Positions 1 through 11,122 are shown, counted from the stretch's first letter. The stretch is 64,000 nucleotides of DNA from Acheta domesticus (GCA_031308135.1 JAHLJT010000631.1:198131126-198195125); one strand, 5' to 3'. Numbers and translations: made by a program. Notes: a model not told the origin generated them from the letters alone.

Positions 1-348
1 AGCTAGACAGAAGCACGCTAGACAAAAAGGTAGGTCGCTCTGCTGTAGGTCGGTGAGGGCGCCGTCCGGTCCAGCAGCCACCGCCCGGCTTGCGCAGGGG
101 CAGGGGCGGGAGCGAGCCAGCGAGCGGAAGCGCTCTCTTTATGGCAGGAGACCCCATAAAACAGCTTGTTCGCTTCTTCGGGCGCATAAACGAGCCGTGC
201 TCGATCCTCGCCTCCCTGTCGCCCGCCCCGTCCCAACGTCCATGTTAGATGACGCTCCGCCTTAGTACTACAGCCGCTGTCACCTATTCCATCACCCCCT
301 CTGATCTCGCCACAGAAGCAATGTTCACTTATTCGATCAATCGATCGA
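1..348. other. GC-rich stretch, no gene recognised
   Basis: Positions 45-240 are clearly more GC- and CpG-rich than the AT-rich surroundings. Short open frames cross it in several phases, as expected of GC-rich DNA, and none resembles a known protein. It could be the edge of a promoter or first exon lying to the left of the window, or just a compositionally odd repeat. Confidence 0.3.
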
Positions 349-541
349 TTCCAGGACCCACAAAATTCTGGCTACATCACGTGTTAGGGATTGTTTTTTC
401 TAAATTTAGCAACTGGATTTATCCACTTTTCGTTACCAGGGCTATGTAATAAGAGTTTTTCTGGCGAAAATTCGCCGTTTTTTTCGCGCAGCATTACATA
501 ATTTTCTTTCTACCTCGGTAACGATAGTGAGAAAGTAAAAT
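349..541 (+). repeat. Family X dispersed repeat, right-terminal fragment
   Basis: This matches by eye the right end of a repeat that recurs at 33715-33940, 43095-43290, 54675-54902 and 61070-61289. The shared order is a run like CAAGGACCCACAAAA, then CACGTGTTAGG, then TTTATCCACTTTTTCGTTA, then CGCGCAGCATTACATAA, and finally GAAAGTAAAA. Only the end module is present here, so the copy is truncated. Confidence 0.75.
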
Positions 542-1831
542 CGAAGTATAAGTGGGGGATACGTTAATTCGTGAACACTGCCATCAAATAATCATTCTCC
601 ACGTTCTCGCCGTAGTCAGTCGATTTCTTCACGTGGGGCACAGTGACAAGCGCCATAATTGTAGATAGTTTTTATTAGAGAGAAGTTAATATTTTTTCTA
701 ATCAAATTTTGTTGAAGAGCTCCTTGCTACCTTTATTGAAAATTCAAGTTAATATAAGGTTATGGGTTCCAGAGCTCAAGAAAACATGTAATTGCACTTA
801 TATATCGAACTCGGTGCAAAAATATATGATACAAATAAATAAACAAATAAATAAAATGGAATATCGCAGCCTGCATTTCAACCAAATACAGTAACGATTG
901 CAAAATGTTCGGCAAGGTGAAAAACATACTCATTTCTTGTTCTTGAGAAATTAACTGGCAATCCTCAAGGTCTCAACACATCGACGTACCTGCTTACCAG
1001 TACCTTCTACATGTAAAGTATAGAAGTTCAGATTCCAAAATTACTGTAACGTAATCATTAATAAATTGGTCATAGTTATTATTTTTACTGACTAGAACAT
1101 CTGGACAGAGGAAAAATCTGATTTTGTGTAGAAAACGTGTTTTGATTGTTGTATCAATATGATGAATCTTTAAACATTAAGAAATTTGGAACGCAACAAA
1201 AACAAATCTAACAGCGCTATAGTTAAACTTACAGTACTTGTCCGAAATTAATTTACATGCTCGTTATTATTAAATGCTTAAAGTTGTTAAGATGCTTGTT
1301 AGCGCCGATGATCTCTCTGCTTTGGAAACATTCCCTTTAAGCAAGACACAAATGAGAAATCAAAGAAGAAATAAGTCGAGTTACCAAAAGGCGAAGGCTT
1401 CCGGAAGCCTCCTGATTAATGCGTTTGCGATAGCTGCAAGATGAGAGTCGTGTGAGCTTTCTCAAACGGGATAAGATGCGCATTAGATGAGAAACGTTCT
1501 CGTTTCATCGGTGGGAAATATTTGATGCAAGACACTGAATCTGCGGTAAAGTTAAGGCCGAATAATAAATGATTCTTCCTGGACATTAAATATGTTTTAG
1601 AAAGTCCACTCTCTTTATATTTATGATCCCTTCGTTCACTTGTGTCGACTCTGAGCTAAATCGAAAGCTTTGAACTTTCTCACATTCGTAGACCACTAGT
1701 AATCTTTAGTAATTGCCTACTTGTACTACGTACTCCTAGGTTACTATTTAGTACTATGTTAATATAACGCTAGTTTCTACAGTGTACAGCGTTTAGCGCC
1801 AACTTTGGTATTGTATTTGCCTGAACTCTTA
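542..1831. other. No gene or repeat recognised
   Basis: AT-rich sequence with stops in all frames. No tRNA-like boxes, terminal inverted repeats or coding motifs were seen. A local palindrome, GAGAAACGTTCTCGTTTC, lies near 1489-1506. Confidence 0.4.
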
Positions 1832-2150
1832 TGGCTTCGGTGGTATTACGGTATTGTTGTACCCAAGTTCGTGGATTCAAACCCGATCGAAGCAGTGAAT
1901 TTTTGAGGGCCAAACACTCCTTCGCATTCTCTCCTTCGGAGAGGAAGTAAAGCGGTCTGTCCCATGTAGATCTACTGTTTGTAAAAGATCCTCAAGCCTA
2001 AAAGAAGCCTCTGAGCTACATACAAATCTCCTGTTTCGCCGCCCAAGTGATACTTTGTTTCTCCGCTAGATGGTGAAAGGAGAGAAGAGAAATTTGCATG
2101 GTCAGACAGAAGAGCAGACCTGTTGGCCCGATTATATATGCGCAAAAATG
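1832..2150 (+). mobile_element. tRNA-derived SINE (family D)
   Basis: The first 60 bases look like a degenerate tRNA: GCTTCG near 1834 can pair with CGAAGC near 1887 as an acceptor stem, and GGATTCAAACC resembles the RNA polymerase III B box. A body follows containing CCAAACACTCCTTCG and GAGGAAGTAAAGCGGTC, the general layout of a tRNA-derived SINE. The last part of the body, about 2055-2140, recurs inverted at 3838-3928. No poly(A) or clear target duplication was found. Confidence 0.6.
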
Positions 2151-2171
2151 ACGGTCGACTGCGCGGTTTAA

Positions 2172-2850
2172 GGCCTCATTCACAATGCAAACTTAAACGT
2201 AAATGTAACGTAGCCGCAAAACCTAGAAATGTGTTATTAAGCGAGACCATTCACAATGCCTTGACGTAACCGTTAACGTAAGACCGTAAACTTCAGAGTT
2301 CGCAAGCTCCAAGCTTTACGTTAAGTTTACGTCGGAATTCTGCCGAAAACCAATCAGAGAGCAGCATGGAAGTTCAATTTCAGATTGTGTTAAGGTAGTT
2401 TGTGGTTATGTCATTGTTATTGTAATGTAGAGAACTAGTTTACGAATGCTTTTGATGCGTATAGTGAATTCAATGTAAGAATTTGGACAATTTTTATTGT
2501 GACTTTAACCTGAGATGGCGAATAAACTAATTATGTCCGACGAATTACTCATGAATTTGGTTCATGAGAATCCTTGTTTATAAGATGAAGGAAATGTGAG
2601 CACTACTACAACATCTACTCGCATGTACATAAAGAAAAATCGATAGGAATTTCGAAGAGAAAGCTAGAAACCATGATGGAAAAATCTTTTCACCATGTTA
2701 GAGACGAATCGATCAAGTTTCAGTACATTGAATTCTGATTGGTTCAGGCGAAACTTACGTTCGTCATTGTGAACGCTTGTTTTTTCGTGTAATTTTGCGG
2801 CTAAGTTTACAGCATTACGTTACGTTTAAGTTTGCATTGTGAATGAGGTC
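2172..2850. mobile_element. Harbinger-like MITE 1, TAA target duplication
   Basis: The ends are long imperfect inverted repeats, GGCCTCATTCACAATGC on the left and the complement of GACCTCATTCACAATGC on the right, continuing with AAACTTAAACGTAA on both sides. The trinucleotide TAA flanks both ends (2169-2171 and 2851-2853), the target-site signature of PIF/Harbinger transposons. It is 679 bp and has no transposase. Near 2516 a broken frame starts MANKLIMSDELLMNLVHENP; its leucine-rich pattern resembles the start of a MADF/SANT-like DNA-binding domain, as Harbinger elements often carry, but this is a weak call because stops follow at once. Confidence 0.8.
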
Positions 2851-2853
2851 TAA

Positions 2854-3324
2854 CCCCCCTCCCCTCTCACGATTCGCGCGCAGAGATTCGGTCGTCAGTG
2901 TCGTTTACCAGCAAGGCCTCGCGATTCCCGAGCTGCGATTGGCTGAATGAGTGATGACGCAATTATTCGTGCCATAAACTTCTCATACCGTTATCATATG
3001 TGGCATAAAATGACTTTTTATGGAAGATTTCTAGCAGTGAAAAAGGTCGTTTATAATGCTGGTATTCAAAACTATTCTTGCCTTTATTTGTAAAGATCGA
3101 TAACTTTCAGAGCGGAGAAGCATCAATGGAGTAAACGCAACGTACTCTAAGGTCAGACACGCTAGTACATCAGAAACTGGAAATGTCGATTATTGACAAC
3201 GCCACCATTCCCTATGGAGTGCACGCAATGCTAATGTATACATAATACATAAGGAAGTAAGGAGCACACATTCAGAAGTATATGTGTTCATAATTATTCA
3301 TTGAACTTATAGAAAATATTGACT
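2854..3324. other. No gene recognised
   Basis: Mixed-composition DNA between two MITEs. The first 110 bases are moderately GC-rich, the rest AT-rich. No open frame or repeat boundary could be supported. Confidence 0.4.
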
Positions 3325-3332
3325 GTCGTACT

Positions 3333-3577
3333 AGTGGCGGATCCAGAGGGGGCCATGTCTCCCCCTAAAAATAAGCTTAGAAAAAAACGTTTGTTATCTT
3401 GTCTTATTTGCCAAAATGTATTCAAATATTTATTTATGTTAGAATTATGTAATTATTTAAAAGTAGTATTGTGTTGTGGCATATTTGCTTTAAATATACA
3501 ATATAATTATAAATATATTTATTATTTAATAAAAATCTATGGTGCTCGCGCGCAATAATCGGCTGGATCCGCCCCTG
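3333..3577. mobile_element. hAT-like MITE, family A copy 1
   Basis: The right end reads inward as CAGGGGCGGATCCAG and the left end as AGTGGCGGATCCAG, having lost its first C. An exact 8-bp duplication, GTCGTACT, flanks it at 3325-3332 and 3578-3585. Short inverted repeats starting CAG with 8-bp duplications are the hAT signature. The 245-bp interior is AT-rich and non-coding; the 79-codon frame across it includes the terminal repeat and is not a gene. A second family member lies at 41406-41598. Confidence 0.9.
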
Positions 3578-3837
3578 GTCGTACTTACGCAGGGTGCGAA
3601 ACCATGGGGGAAGTCGGGAATGCCGACTTCTAGAGTTGGATGACCCGTGCTCGAGAATGTCTCCTTGCCACGAATAAAATTAGGTACCGCATTTATGATT
3701 TCCACACTCTAAAGTGTTCAAATGAAGAAACTCAAATGGGCGAAATTGGATAAGAAAACATTCTCGACAGCATTATTAGAATCGATTCAAATTGTGTTGC
3801 ATAAGCGAAGTTAGTTAGTTAATGCATTATTTTACGT

Positions 3838-3928
3838 GGCGAGACTCGGGCCATCAGGCCCGCTCTTCCGCCTGACCACGCAAATTTCTACTACGCTCCT
3901 TTCACCACCTAGCGGAGAAAGAAGGTAT
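3838..3928 (-). repeat. SINE family D tail fragment, inverted
   Basis: Read on the minus strand this matches the 3' portion of the SINE at 1832-2150: TTTCTCCGCTAGGTGGTGAAAGGAG, then AAATTTGCGTGGTCAG, then a GAAGAGC and GGCC block. Only the tail is present. It abuts the 3' side of the Jockey element, so it may be a partial SINE or a shared 3' module. Confidence 0.55.
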
Positions 3929-4033
3929 TATTTAGATAGAAACTTACACTATACACATGTTTTTGTTGCTTGCAACTAATTTACATTCTAAACTTAATCT
4001 AATTCATATGTGAGGAAACCATCTTGGTACCTC

Positions 4034-5565
4034 TTAACTGTCAATTTCGGCGAATTTTTGCAGGAATATGTGGAATGGGTATTTATTTTGAATTCGGGTT
4101 GGTTGTGTTGGATTTCGGCCGAGTTTGAGAGTATTTAGAGTGAGGATTTATGGGACGGAGAAGTAGAAATTAGAGGCGAGGTTATTAATATGGTTGGCTA
4201 TGGGTACTATAGATAATTCTTTGTGTAGTTGATTGTAGATGACAAGGGGCATTAGTGATTATTCTGAGGAACTGATTTTGGAAAATTTTTATTTTGTGGA
4301 TATTGGTTTTTGCGGCGTTGATCCAGATGGGACATGCGTATAAAAGGAGGGGCCTTACGATGGTTTTATATATTATTATGGCTGTGTTATATGGCAGTGA
4401 GGAATTTCTATTGATGATAGGTTTTAGTTGTAGTAGTTTTACTTTTGCTTGATTAACTTTACTTTGTATGTGTTTTTTCCAGTTGAGTTTCGTGTCTATG
4501 TGCAGTCCTATATATTTAATTGTGCTATTCTGTGAATGCCAGATTATTGTTTCATTATTTAATGTCAAGAGAGTGGGTGGAGAGTACGGTCTGAGGGTGA
4601 ATATTTTAGTAGCAGTTTTTGATGGGTTAAGTTGGATTTTTAGTTTATGGGCCCAGCTATCGATTAGATTAAGATATAGTTGCATTTTGTTACGTATTTC
4701 GTGTAAGTCAGGTCCTGAAGAAAATAGTGCCGTGTCGTCGGCAAATTGAGCGATTTTTATTGAATTTAGTATCGGTAAATCTGCTACATAGATATTGAAG
4801 AGTATGAGAGATAATGGTGATCCTTGGGGGAGGCCTGCATTTATTTGCCTTGGGGTTGAGTGATGGTTATTGACATTAACAGAAAATGTTCTTCTGGATA
4901 GAAAACTGCGGATAACTGAGGTGATGTAATGAGGGGTTCCTATTTTTTTATTTTGTATAGTAGCGCCTGATGCCATGTTCTGTCGAAATCTTAGGTTATG
5001 TCAATGAAAAAGCTTATTGAATGATTTTTTTCTGGAATGAAGAGTATACGTGTTCTGTGATTCTTAGTAACTGATGCTGAGTTGATATAATTTTGGTGAA
5101 TCCAAATTGTTCGCGGGGAATGGTTTTTGTGGCTCTTAAAAATTGGGTTAGACGTTTCAGAATGATTTTTTCAAATACTTTGGCTAACGTGGGCAGTGAG
5201 CTTATAGGGCGATAACTATTTGGAGCTGTAGCAATTTTGTTAGGTTTGGGTACGGGGATAACTGTTGCGTGTTTCCATTGTTGGGGGAAGTATGAATTCC
5301 TAAAACAAGAATTGTATATATTGGTTAGGTATGCAATTGCGGAAGAAGGTAAATTGTTTAATATGTTATTATTAATGTTATCATGTCCAGGTGCTTTTTT
5401 ACGTGGTAACTTTTTTATTATTATATTTATTTCTGCTGGGGATGTATATAGTATTTTCGGGTGTGGACCATAGAAGGGTTCGATTTGATTTTTATTAATT
5501 GTGTTATGTTCGGGATGGGGTTTGGTTATGTTCGTTTTAAATGTTGACGCGAAGTAATCGGCTAA
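4034..5565 (-). pseudogene. Jockey 1 ORF2, reverse transcriptase half
   Basis: This encodes the downstream half of ORF2, the reverse transcriptase that would copy the element's RNA at the nicked target. Recognisable blocks, in minus-strand order, are LPRKKAPGHDNINN, SYRPISSLPTLAKVFEKII, REQFGF, motif A as FIDIT-stop-DFDRTWHQALLYK (near 5010-4960), GLPQGSPLSLILFNIY, and the catalytic FADD box in QFADDTALF. The C-terminal part contains YIGLHIDTKLNWKKH. It is broken: motif A sits in a third frame with a stop, there is a frameshift near 4190, and another stop falls near 4155 before the natural end at 4034. The upstream half continues beyond the MITE at 6369. Confidence 0.85.
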
Positions 5566-6368
5566 AGGCCGCTCCACAATAGCCCGTGGACGGGAACGGC
5601 AACGCGAACGTGAACGCAAAGAAAGTTGAAAGGTGGACATCTCAGGCGGGCGTTCACAACACGACGGGAACGCGAAGCTTGACGGGAACGGGAACGCGAA
5701 AGATGGTCAACATTTATCTTGGCCCAGGAACGGGAAGCCTCTCGACCAATGAGAGTACAGCAAATGGGGGCGAAGCTTTTCAGCTGATCGAGCGTGCGGC
5801 CTGCGCGCGAAACTGGTCTGGACCGGTGTTGAGGTTACAGCGTGGATTTGCAAAGTTAGAATTTGAGGAGGACTTAGTCGTTGTTGAATTGTTTTAGTTC
5901 TTTTTAGTGATTTCAGTATTTTTCGTAGTCTATTCATATTAATACATAGAATTAAAATTTCCCACAAAATAATATGTTTATGTTTCATTTAAGTACATTG
6001 GAGTTTTTTGTTTATTGATTAAACTTTCGTTAGTTGTATTTTCCATAAGTTCTTGGTAGTTTTTGCATTTTTTCATTCTGATGAATTCTTTTTTTCATTA
6101 ATATTCTTTCGTTAAAGTATTCATTATTCATACTACCGTACGCAAAAAACTGTCGGATGGCAAAGCAAAGAGGAAACAGAGTAGCGCAGCTAGAAGTGCT
6201 TTGGTTTCGGCGACTCTTTCCTGAAGTACTCGTTTTTGCCGCTACAGATTCATAGCGCTATTCGTCTTCCCGTTGGCGTTTATTGTGAAGCACACGTACC
6301 TCGCGTTCCCGTTCCCGTCCTCGCCTTCGCGTTGCCGTTCCCGTTCGCGGGCTATTGTAGAGCAGCCT
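5566..6368. mobile_element. Harbinger-like MITE 2, inserted in Jockey ORF2
   Basis: The ends read inward as AGGCCGCTCCACAATAGCCC (left) and AGGCTGCTCTACAATAGCCC (right), and TAA lies on both sides (5563-5565 and 6369-6371). Deleting the 803-bp segment and one TAA joins the Jockey frame as ...KAEEL plus ADYFAS..., matching the usual LADxFAS block of such reverse transcriptases. That fixes both the boundaries and the 3-bp duplication, typical of PIF/Harbinger. Both subterminal regions are rich in GGGAACG/CGTTCCC units. No transposase is present. Confidence 0.93.
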
Positions 6369-7545
6369 TAACTCTTCAGCTTTCTGAATAGAGATGTATA
6401 CTTTGCCCATTGTCGTATTTAGAGTAGGTATAATTGTCTTTTTATTAAGTTTTTTGTAAACTGCCATAGTGTATTATTTTTAGTGGTGAGTTGTTCTACT
6501 AACTTGCAATATTGTTGATTGTTGTGGGTATTGATTAATCTTTTTACTACGTTTGTTATGATATTAATTACTTTTTTCAGTTCAGGAGTTTTTAAGTGGG
6601 TCCACAGTCTAGTTTTGTTTTTAACTTTGATTGCTTTAAGTATTTCGGGAGGGAGCTCTTGATTTTTAGTTTTTTTAGCGAATGGTTGATTGTTTATATG
6701 AGCCTCTTCTATGGTAGTGTGGATTATTGTGTTGAGATGAGTGAGAGCATGTTCAGTTTCGATAGGACTATTGAGTATTTTGAAAGCGAGTATTTTTACA
6801 CTTATGATTTTTTTGGAATTGGTTCCAATTTATTCTGCCTGTGTTAGATTTGGGTGCTGGGGCATATTGTGGTGCAACCTGCTGCGTAGTTATTAGCACT
6901 GGGATGTGGTCTGAATCTAATTCGAATATAGGGGTAGAAAAGAATGTTATATTAGAGGTGGTAATGCCGATGTCCAGAATGTCTGGATTTTTATTGCGGT
7001 CGAATGGATAATATCTAGGTTCAGCAGGAGTGATTAATTTGAGTTTTAGTAGGTTAGAGATTTGTGATAGTATGAGTCAATTTTGATTGTTGTGTCGACA
7101 GGCCCAATTAGTATTCTTAACATTGAAGTCACCAATTAGAAATGTATTGTTCGAAGGTTGAAAAGGGTTTCAGAAATTGATATCCTTAATTTTCGAAGTT
7201 GGGGGATTACATACAGTTATTATATTCCATATGCTGTTATTTATTATGGCAAGGATGGCTATGGATTCAGTTCCAGGTTAATTTAACAAGTCAATTTGAT
7301 GGTGTATTATACTTGTTTTAACTGCTGTGAGTACTCCGCCGCCTTTTCTTTCAGATCTGTCTGACCTGTAAATTGAATAATTGGGAATATATAATCTGTT
7401 TTTCTTATTTAGGGGGGTTTCTGTAATGCCTGCAATATCTACATTGTATGCATGGAGAAATTGGGTTAGTTCGATCTTTTTGTTAGATACGCCATTGGCG
7501 TTCCAATTTACTAGAACTAATCCTAGGGCCTGTATTGCTATTATT
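6369..7545 (-). pseudogene. Jockey 1 ORF2, endonuclease half
   Basis: The N-terminal part of ORF2 on the minus strand. Near 7530-7300 it reads LVNWNANGVSNKKIELTQFL, then VDIAGITETPL and YRSDRSERKGGGV, which are the N-terminal motifs of apurinic-type endonucleases of Jockey elements (the ITET glutamate and the GGG strand). This enzyme would nick the chromosomal target to prime reverse transcription. The frame overlaps the end of ORF1 and is interrupted by frameshifts before reaching KAEEL at the MITE. It is not functional as it stands. Confidence 0.8.
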
Positions 7546-9024
7546 ATTACTATTATTATTATTATTATTATTATTTAGGTAAGCTGAGACTGAGTTTTGG
7601 ATTGCACTTATTATGGTGGGGATAAGAGAATTTATGAAATTTACAATGCAGGATGAAATTGAGTTAATAATTGTATTTAGGAGTGGGTAATTTGAATTAT
7701 TAGTATGAGTTAGTGGTTGATTCGGGTTATTACGTGGATGTCTTGAAGTGATGGGTTGGGTTTGATTTTGGGGATTTGAGATATGAGTGAAATTATTGAT
7801 TAAATTTCTTTCGGGTAGATCTGGGAAGTCTGAAAGGGTATGAGTAGAGGGTGGAGGTGTAGAGGCTTTCGTATTTTCATTTTTGTTTTTCCTAGCAGAT
7901 TGCTGGCTTTTTGTGTCACTAATTTCCTTATAATATCTGCAAGAATTGTCTCTAATGTCTGGTTTATGCTTCCCCTGGCAGTTAGCACAAAGCGGATCTT
8001 CATTCTTGCGAGGGCATGTTGCAGTGTAATGATTACCTGCGCAAAATGCGCAGTGAATTTTGTGATTACTGTTGTTCTTAGTGTGACCATAATCTAAGCA
8101 CCTTTGACACTGTATTGGTCCTTTGGGTTTTCTTCTTTTTTCGGCGATGACCCTGTGGTTGCAAATTGAGTTTATAGTTAATATTGATTCAATGGGTTCT
8201 GCGCCACTAAATTCTGCTGCTACCACTGGGATTGGTTTATTGTCCTTAATTAACCTCGTGATTTTTATAATTGAAGGGTGTTGCGATTTTAAATCTTCTT
8301 TTATATCGGCTTAATTGATGTATGCCGATTTTTGAAAACAACTGAGTATTATTATTAGCGGGATCTTTATACGTGTGGAAGCTTCTTTGTGAATGTATTA
8401 AGTATTTTACAATGTTCCTATAGTCTGTTGCTGAACTTGAATTTATTTTAATTTTATTGTTTTTAACATCGGTAACGAAATTTTTGGTAACTTTGGTTTT
8501 GAGTTCATTCATGAAATTGCTGACTTTAGGAATGTTAGCTACATAAATGGGTAGAATTCTGTTAGCTGGAATTATCTGATCGTTGCACTTTTCTTTGAGA
8601 TATGGAAATCTGTTGCTTGCAGGGCCTTCACCGACTTCACCAAATTCGCCGAACATGTTTCCAGTGGGTATATTATATTCGTAATCAGTGGATGATTTGG
8701 AATTTTCACCCGCTCTTTCACTTGAACGATTGATTTTCTTGTTTTCGATTTCACACCTTCACTGTCACTAACACTCACTGACCTTTTGTTTTGTTGATGT
8801 GGGGCAGTTGGCGGTGGAGTCCCGTAGAACGAGTTGTGCTGAGTCAAAGCTGGGTTGACGATGCCCTCGCCATTGGGTAGAGCTGGCGAGGCTGTGTTGC
8901 TGGTGTCCATATCTACGCTGATTTCCAAAGAGGTCAGCTCTGGATGCCCTTCTCGGTTGATATCTGCATTGTGCAGGGTGTATAGGGCTTGGCTAATTGC
9001 CTGCCCTGTGGATGAGTATGCCAT
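7483..9024 (-). pseudogene. Jockey 1 ORF1, Gag-like protein with CCHC knuckles
   Basis: ORF1 of Jockey elements is an RNA-binding protein that packages the element RNA. The best start is the methionine of MAYSSTGQAISQ at about 9024. The N-terminal third is polar and low in complexity. The middle (8656-8246) has a region like the PRE_C2HC domain, and the C-terminal part (8226-7483) has knuckles CQRC...GH, CAFCAGNHYTATC and CANCQGKH. The first knuckle has lost its last cysteine. Two frameshifts, near 8600 and 8260, break the protein into three frames. The C-terminus runs through an (AAT)n tract giving poly-asparagine. Confidence 0.82.
7537..7577. repeat. (ATT)n microsatellite inside ORF1
   Basis: About 40 bases of ATT units with two interruptions. 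On the minus strand it encodes an asparagine run in the C-terminus of the Jockey ORF1. Confidence 0.9.
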
Positions 9025-10416
9025 AAAAGCTTTGCACAGTTTGAATAGAAACACTAGGTGTAATATCTCTTATAACACTTGGTGTAAAGTATGGCACGTT
9101 GTCGGTTATGCGGAGCGCTAGAAAGCAGGTCCGCACCGCTCGGCGTCTCGTGCTGGAATAAGTCGTATGATATCAAGCACTGTTGATACGGTCGCGATTA
9201 GGCGGTATCTCGCGGCACGACTGAGAACGTCTCGAAATATCGTGACATATTCGATCGTAAAGACGGGCCTCGAGGGGCAAAGTTAGAAAAATTGCAATAT
9301 AGGCTTTATTTACGGAACATACACTCCCTTCATCAGCCTCTAAGTTCTAAATGAAGAGTATTTAGCGCCTGCTACATGCGACGAAACAAGATACTAGTTA
9401 TTTCTCTAATGTAAATGTTCCAAAAGCAAATGAAGTTCAAGCACAAGAAGTCCTTACGAGAAGCACAAACAATTTCAACATTTTACGTACATTCTTGCTG
9501 GCGATCTGATTTATATCAACGTTTTATTATCACTGAATACAGAGTAGAAAATATAAGGTTATTCGAACGATCAAGTACATCTGCGCCTACAGATATCTGT
9601 GTTTGAGTTACTTTGGCAAATCGCCCATGACGACGTCAGTGAGTTGAATCAACACCCTAAAGCTCGAAAGTCTCTTCATTATATGAAGTAATATTTTTAT
9701 CTTAGCAACCAGAATTAAAATGTTAGCATTTATATTTTAAGGTATTAAAATGTTTAAGGTATTAAAATGTTAGCATTTATATTTTATTGGTAAGTCTGTA
9801 AAACCTAGTACAAAAAATATGATTTAAATCGTGATAAAAAATAAATTTAAACTGTAATTGATATTTAGGACATGGATAAGAGGCAAAAGCAAAGCGAAAG
9901 GGAGGATAAGAAAATGTGTAGTTTTCCTATTTTATTACGCTCGTAGCACTAAGTCATCGGGCCAATTAATGATCGAGGCTGTAAATAGTTACTCACTTGG
10001 CTATCAGATTCAAATCTGACACAGCATAAATCTTACTGTATCAAATTAGATACATATTGATATTCTACCAAAAGTGAATCACCACTGCTGCAGAGTTTGG
10101 GATCCAGAGGGACCCGGTACAAATGATAGTTTTTAATGACGCGATCCTGAGGGACCCGGTAGTTTCTAGTGGCGCAATGGACCATAATGGACTTGGCGAC
10201 CTCTACCACCTTCGCCACTCCTTCCCGGCCGCCTCCACAGCAAAGGTTCTCGGCCACTCCCGCTCGTCTTGCCGCTCCCTCAGTCATTCTCGCCTGTTCC
10301 GTCACCCACCGTTTCAACATCGCCTTCCTGTTCACTTCGTCTCTAGGAATTTCCAATCACTTCGTCTCTCTCAGTGGCGATGGTCGGTCTCCTGCCACAT
10401 GGAGTAAGTTGTCACT
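9025..10416. other. Probable Jockey leader, then unassigned DNA
   Basis: The part up to roughly 9300 is GC-richer and may be the Jockey 5' leader, but no boundary is visible. A small direct duplication, AAAATGTTAGCATTTATATTTT, occurs near 9718-9739 and again near 9765-9786. GAGGGACCCGGTA occurs twice near 10107 and 10151. A 107-codon minus-strand frame at 10033-10356 is not recognisable and is not called as a gene. Confidence 0.4.
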
Positions 10417-10424
10417 GTTATCAA

Positions 10425-11114
10425 TAGTGACCGGAAAAATATGTAGTATTAAACGTCAAAATATGTACATAAATATGTAATGAAAACAGTAAGAATATGT
10501 AAGAAATATGTAAAATCGGATACAATATGTAATATTAAAATTCTCTAATTAAAAAAGAATTACACAGCAAGAAATTATATTCAGAAAAAATGCTCACTTT
10601 GCATCATACAACTTTCGCGTCAGTAGTAAAAGCTTCATCTATTGTAATCTAGGACCGTAGTTTAGAAGCCGGACTAATCGCAATAGAAGCCATCCCACAA
10701 ACTGGCGATATCTACGTCCAGCAAACATACACTACAGCATGCAACATTTTCATGGAAGTGGTACATGTGGGCGATCGCAAATTTTTCTCGGAAATTAAGG
10801 TTACAGATGACAAAACGCTGTGTCAAAGATACTGTGGATACCTAGATTTCCCCAATAATATAAGAAAAATGCTCATTAAAAACACTTTCATAAAAAATGT
10901 ATACAATAAAATTGAAGAAAAGTGATAAAACAAGAAAATATATTGTGAAAATAGCAAAATATGTAAAATGTGTAATATAGTACTAAATATGTAAAAATAT
11001 ATAACAAAAAATTCGATATTGTGTTAGGATGGCGATCCTTCGCCAAGATTACAATTTTGAGAACGTTAAGTAGAAAGACAAAAAATATGTAATTACATAA
11101 AAATCCGGTCTCTA
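10425..11114 (+). mobile_element. hAT-like MITE, family B copy 1
   Basis: The ends read inward as TAGTGACCGGAAAAATATG and TAGAGACCGGATTTTTATG. Flanking octamers GTTATCAA (10417-10424) and GTGATCAA (11115-11122) match at seven of eight bases, consistent with an aged 8-bp hAT duplication. Many AATATGTA units lie at both ends. An opposite-strand relative is at 13108-13722. Unlike that copy, this one holds an extra central block containing an open frame (10653-10925). Confidence 0.85.
10653..10925 (+). CDS. 90-codon open frame inside hAT-like MITE, unknown function
   Basis: An uninterrupted frame runs from just after a TAG at 10650-10652 to a TGA ending at 10925. It opens DRSLEAGLIAIEAIPQTGD and includes MEVVHVGDRKFFSEIKVT and KTLCQRYCGYLDFP. 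The mix of charged, aromatic and cysteine residues looks coding rather than random AT-rich translation. There is no methionine at the start; the only candidate internal start is the M of MEVV. I do not recognise the family. Part of it is missing from the sister copy at 13108-13722. It may be a captured exon fragment or a relic of the autonomous parent's protein. Confidence 0.35.
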   Translation, partial: DRSLEAGLIAIEAIPQTGDIYVQQTYTTACNIFMEVVHVGDRKFFSEIKVTDDKTLCQRYCGYLDFPNNIRKMLIKNTFIKNVYNKIEEK

Positions 11115-11122
11115 GTGATCAA

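Larger units (their letters stand above)
3930..9024 (-). mobile_element. Jockey-type non-LTR retrotransposon 1 (degenerate)
   Basis: On the minus strand the order is a nucleic-acid-binding ORF1 with CCHC knuckles, an overlapping ORF2 beginning with an apurinic-type endonuclease, then reverse transcriptase, then a short 3' region. This order defines the Jockey group. The element carries several frameshifts and stops and is split by a Harbinger-like MITE at 5566-6368. The 3' end is uncertain: no clear poly(A), seen as poly(T) on the plus strand, was found near 3930. The 5' end is also approximate, because some of 9025-9300 may be untranslated leader. Confidence 0.8.

Noticed and set aside
10033..10356. 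107-codon minus-strand frame
   Set aside because: No family resemblance, and the opposite strand is also open in two frames; not enough to call a gene.
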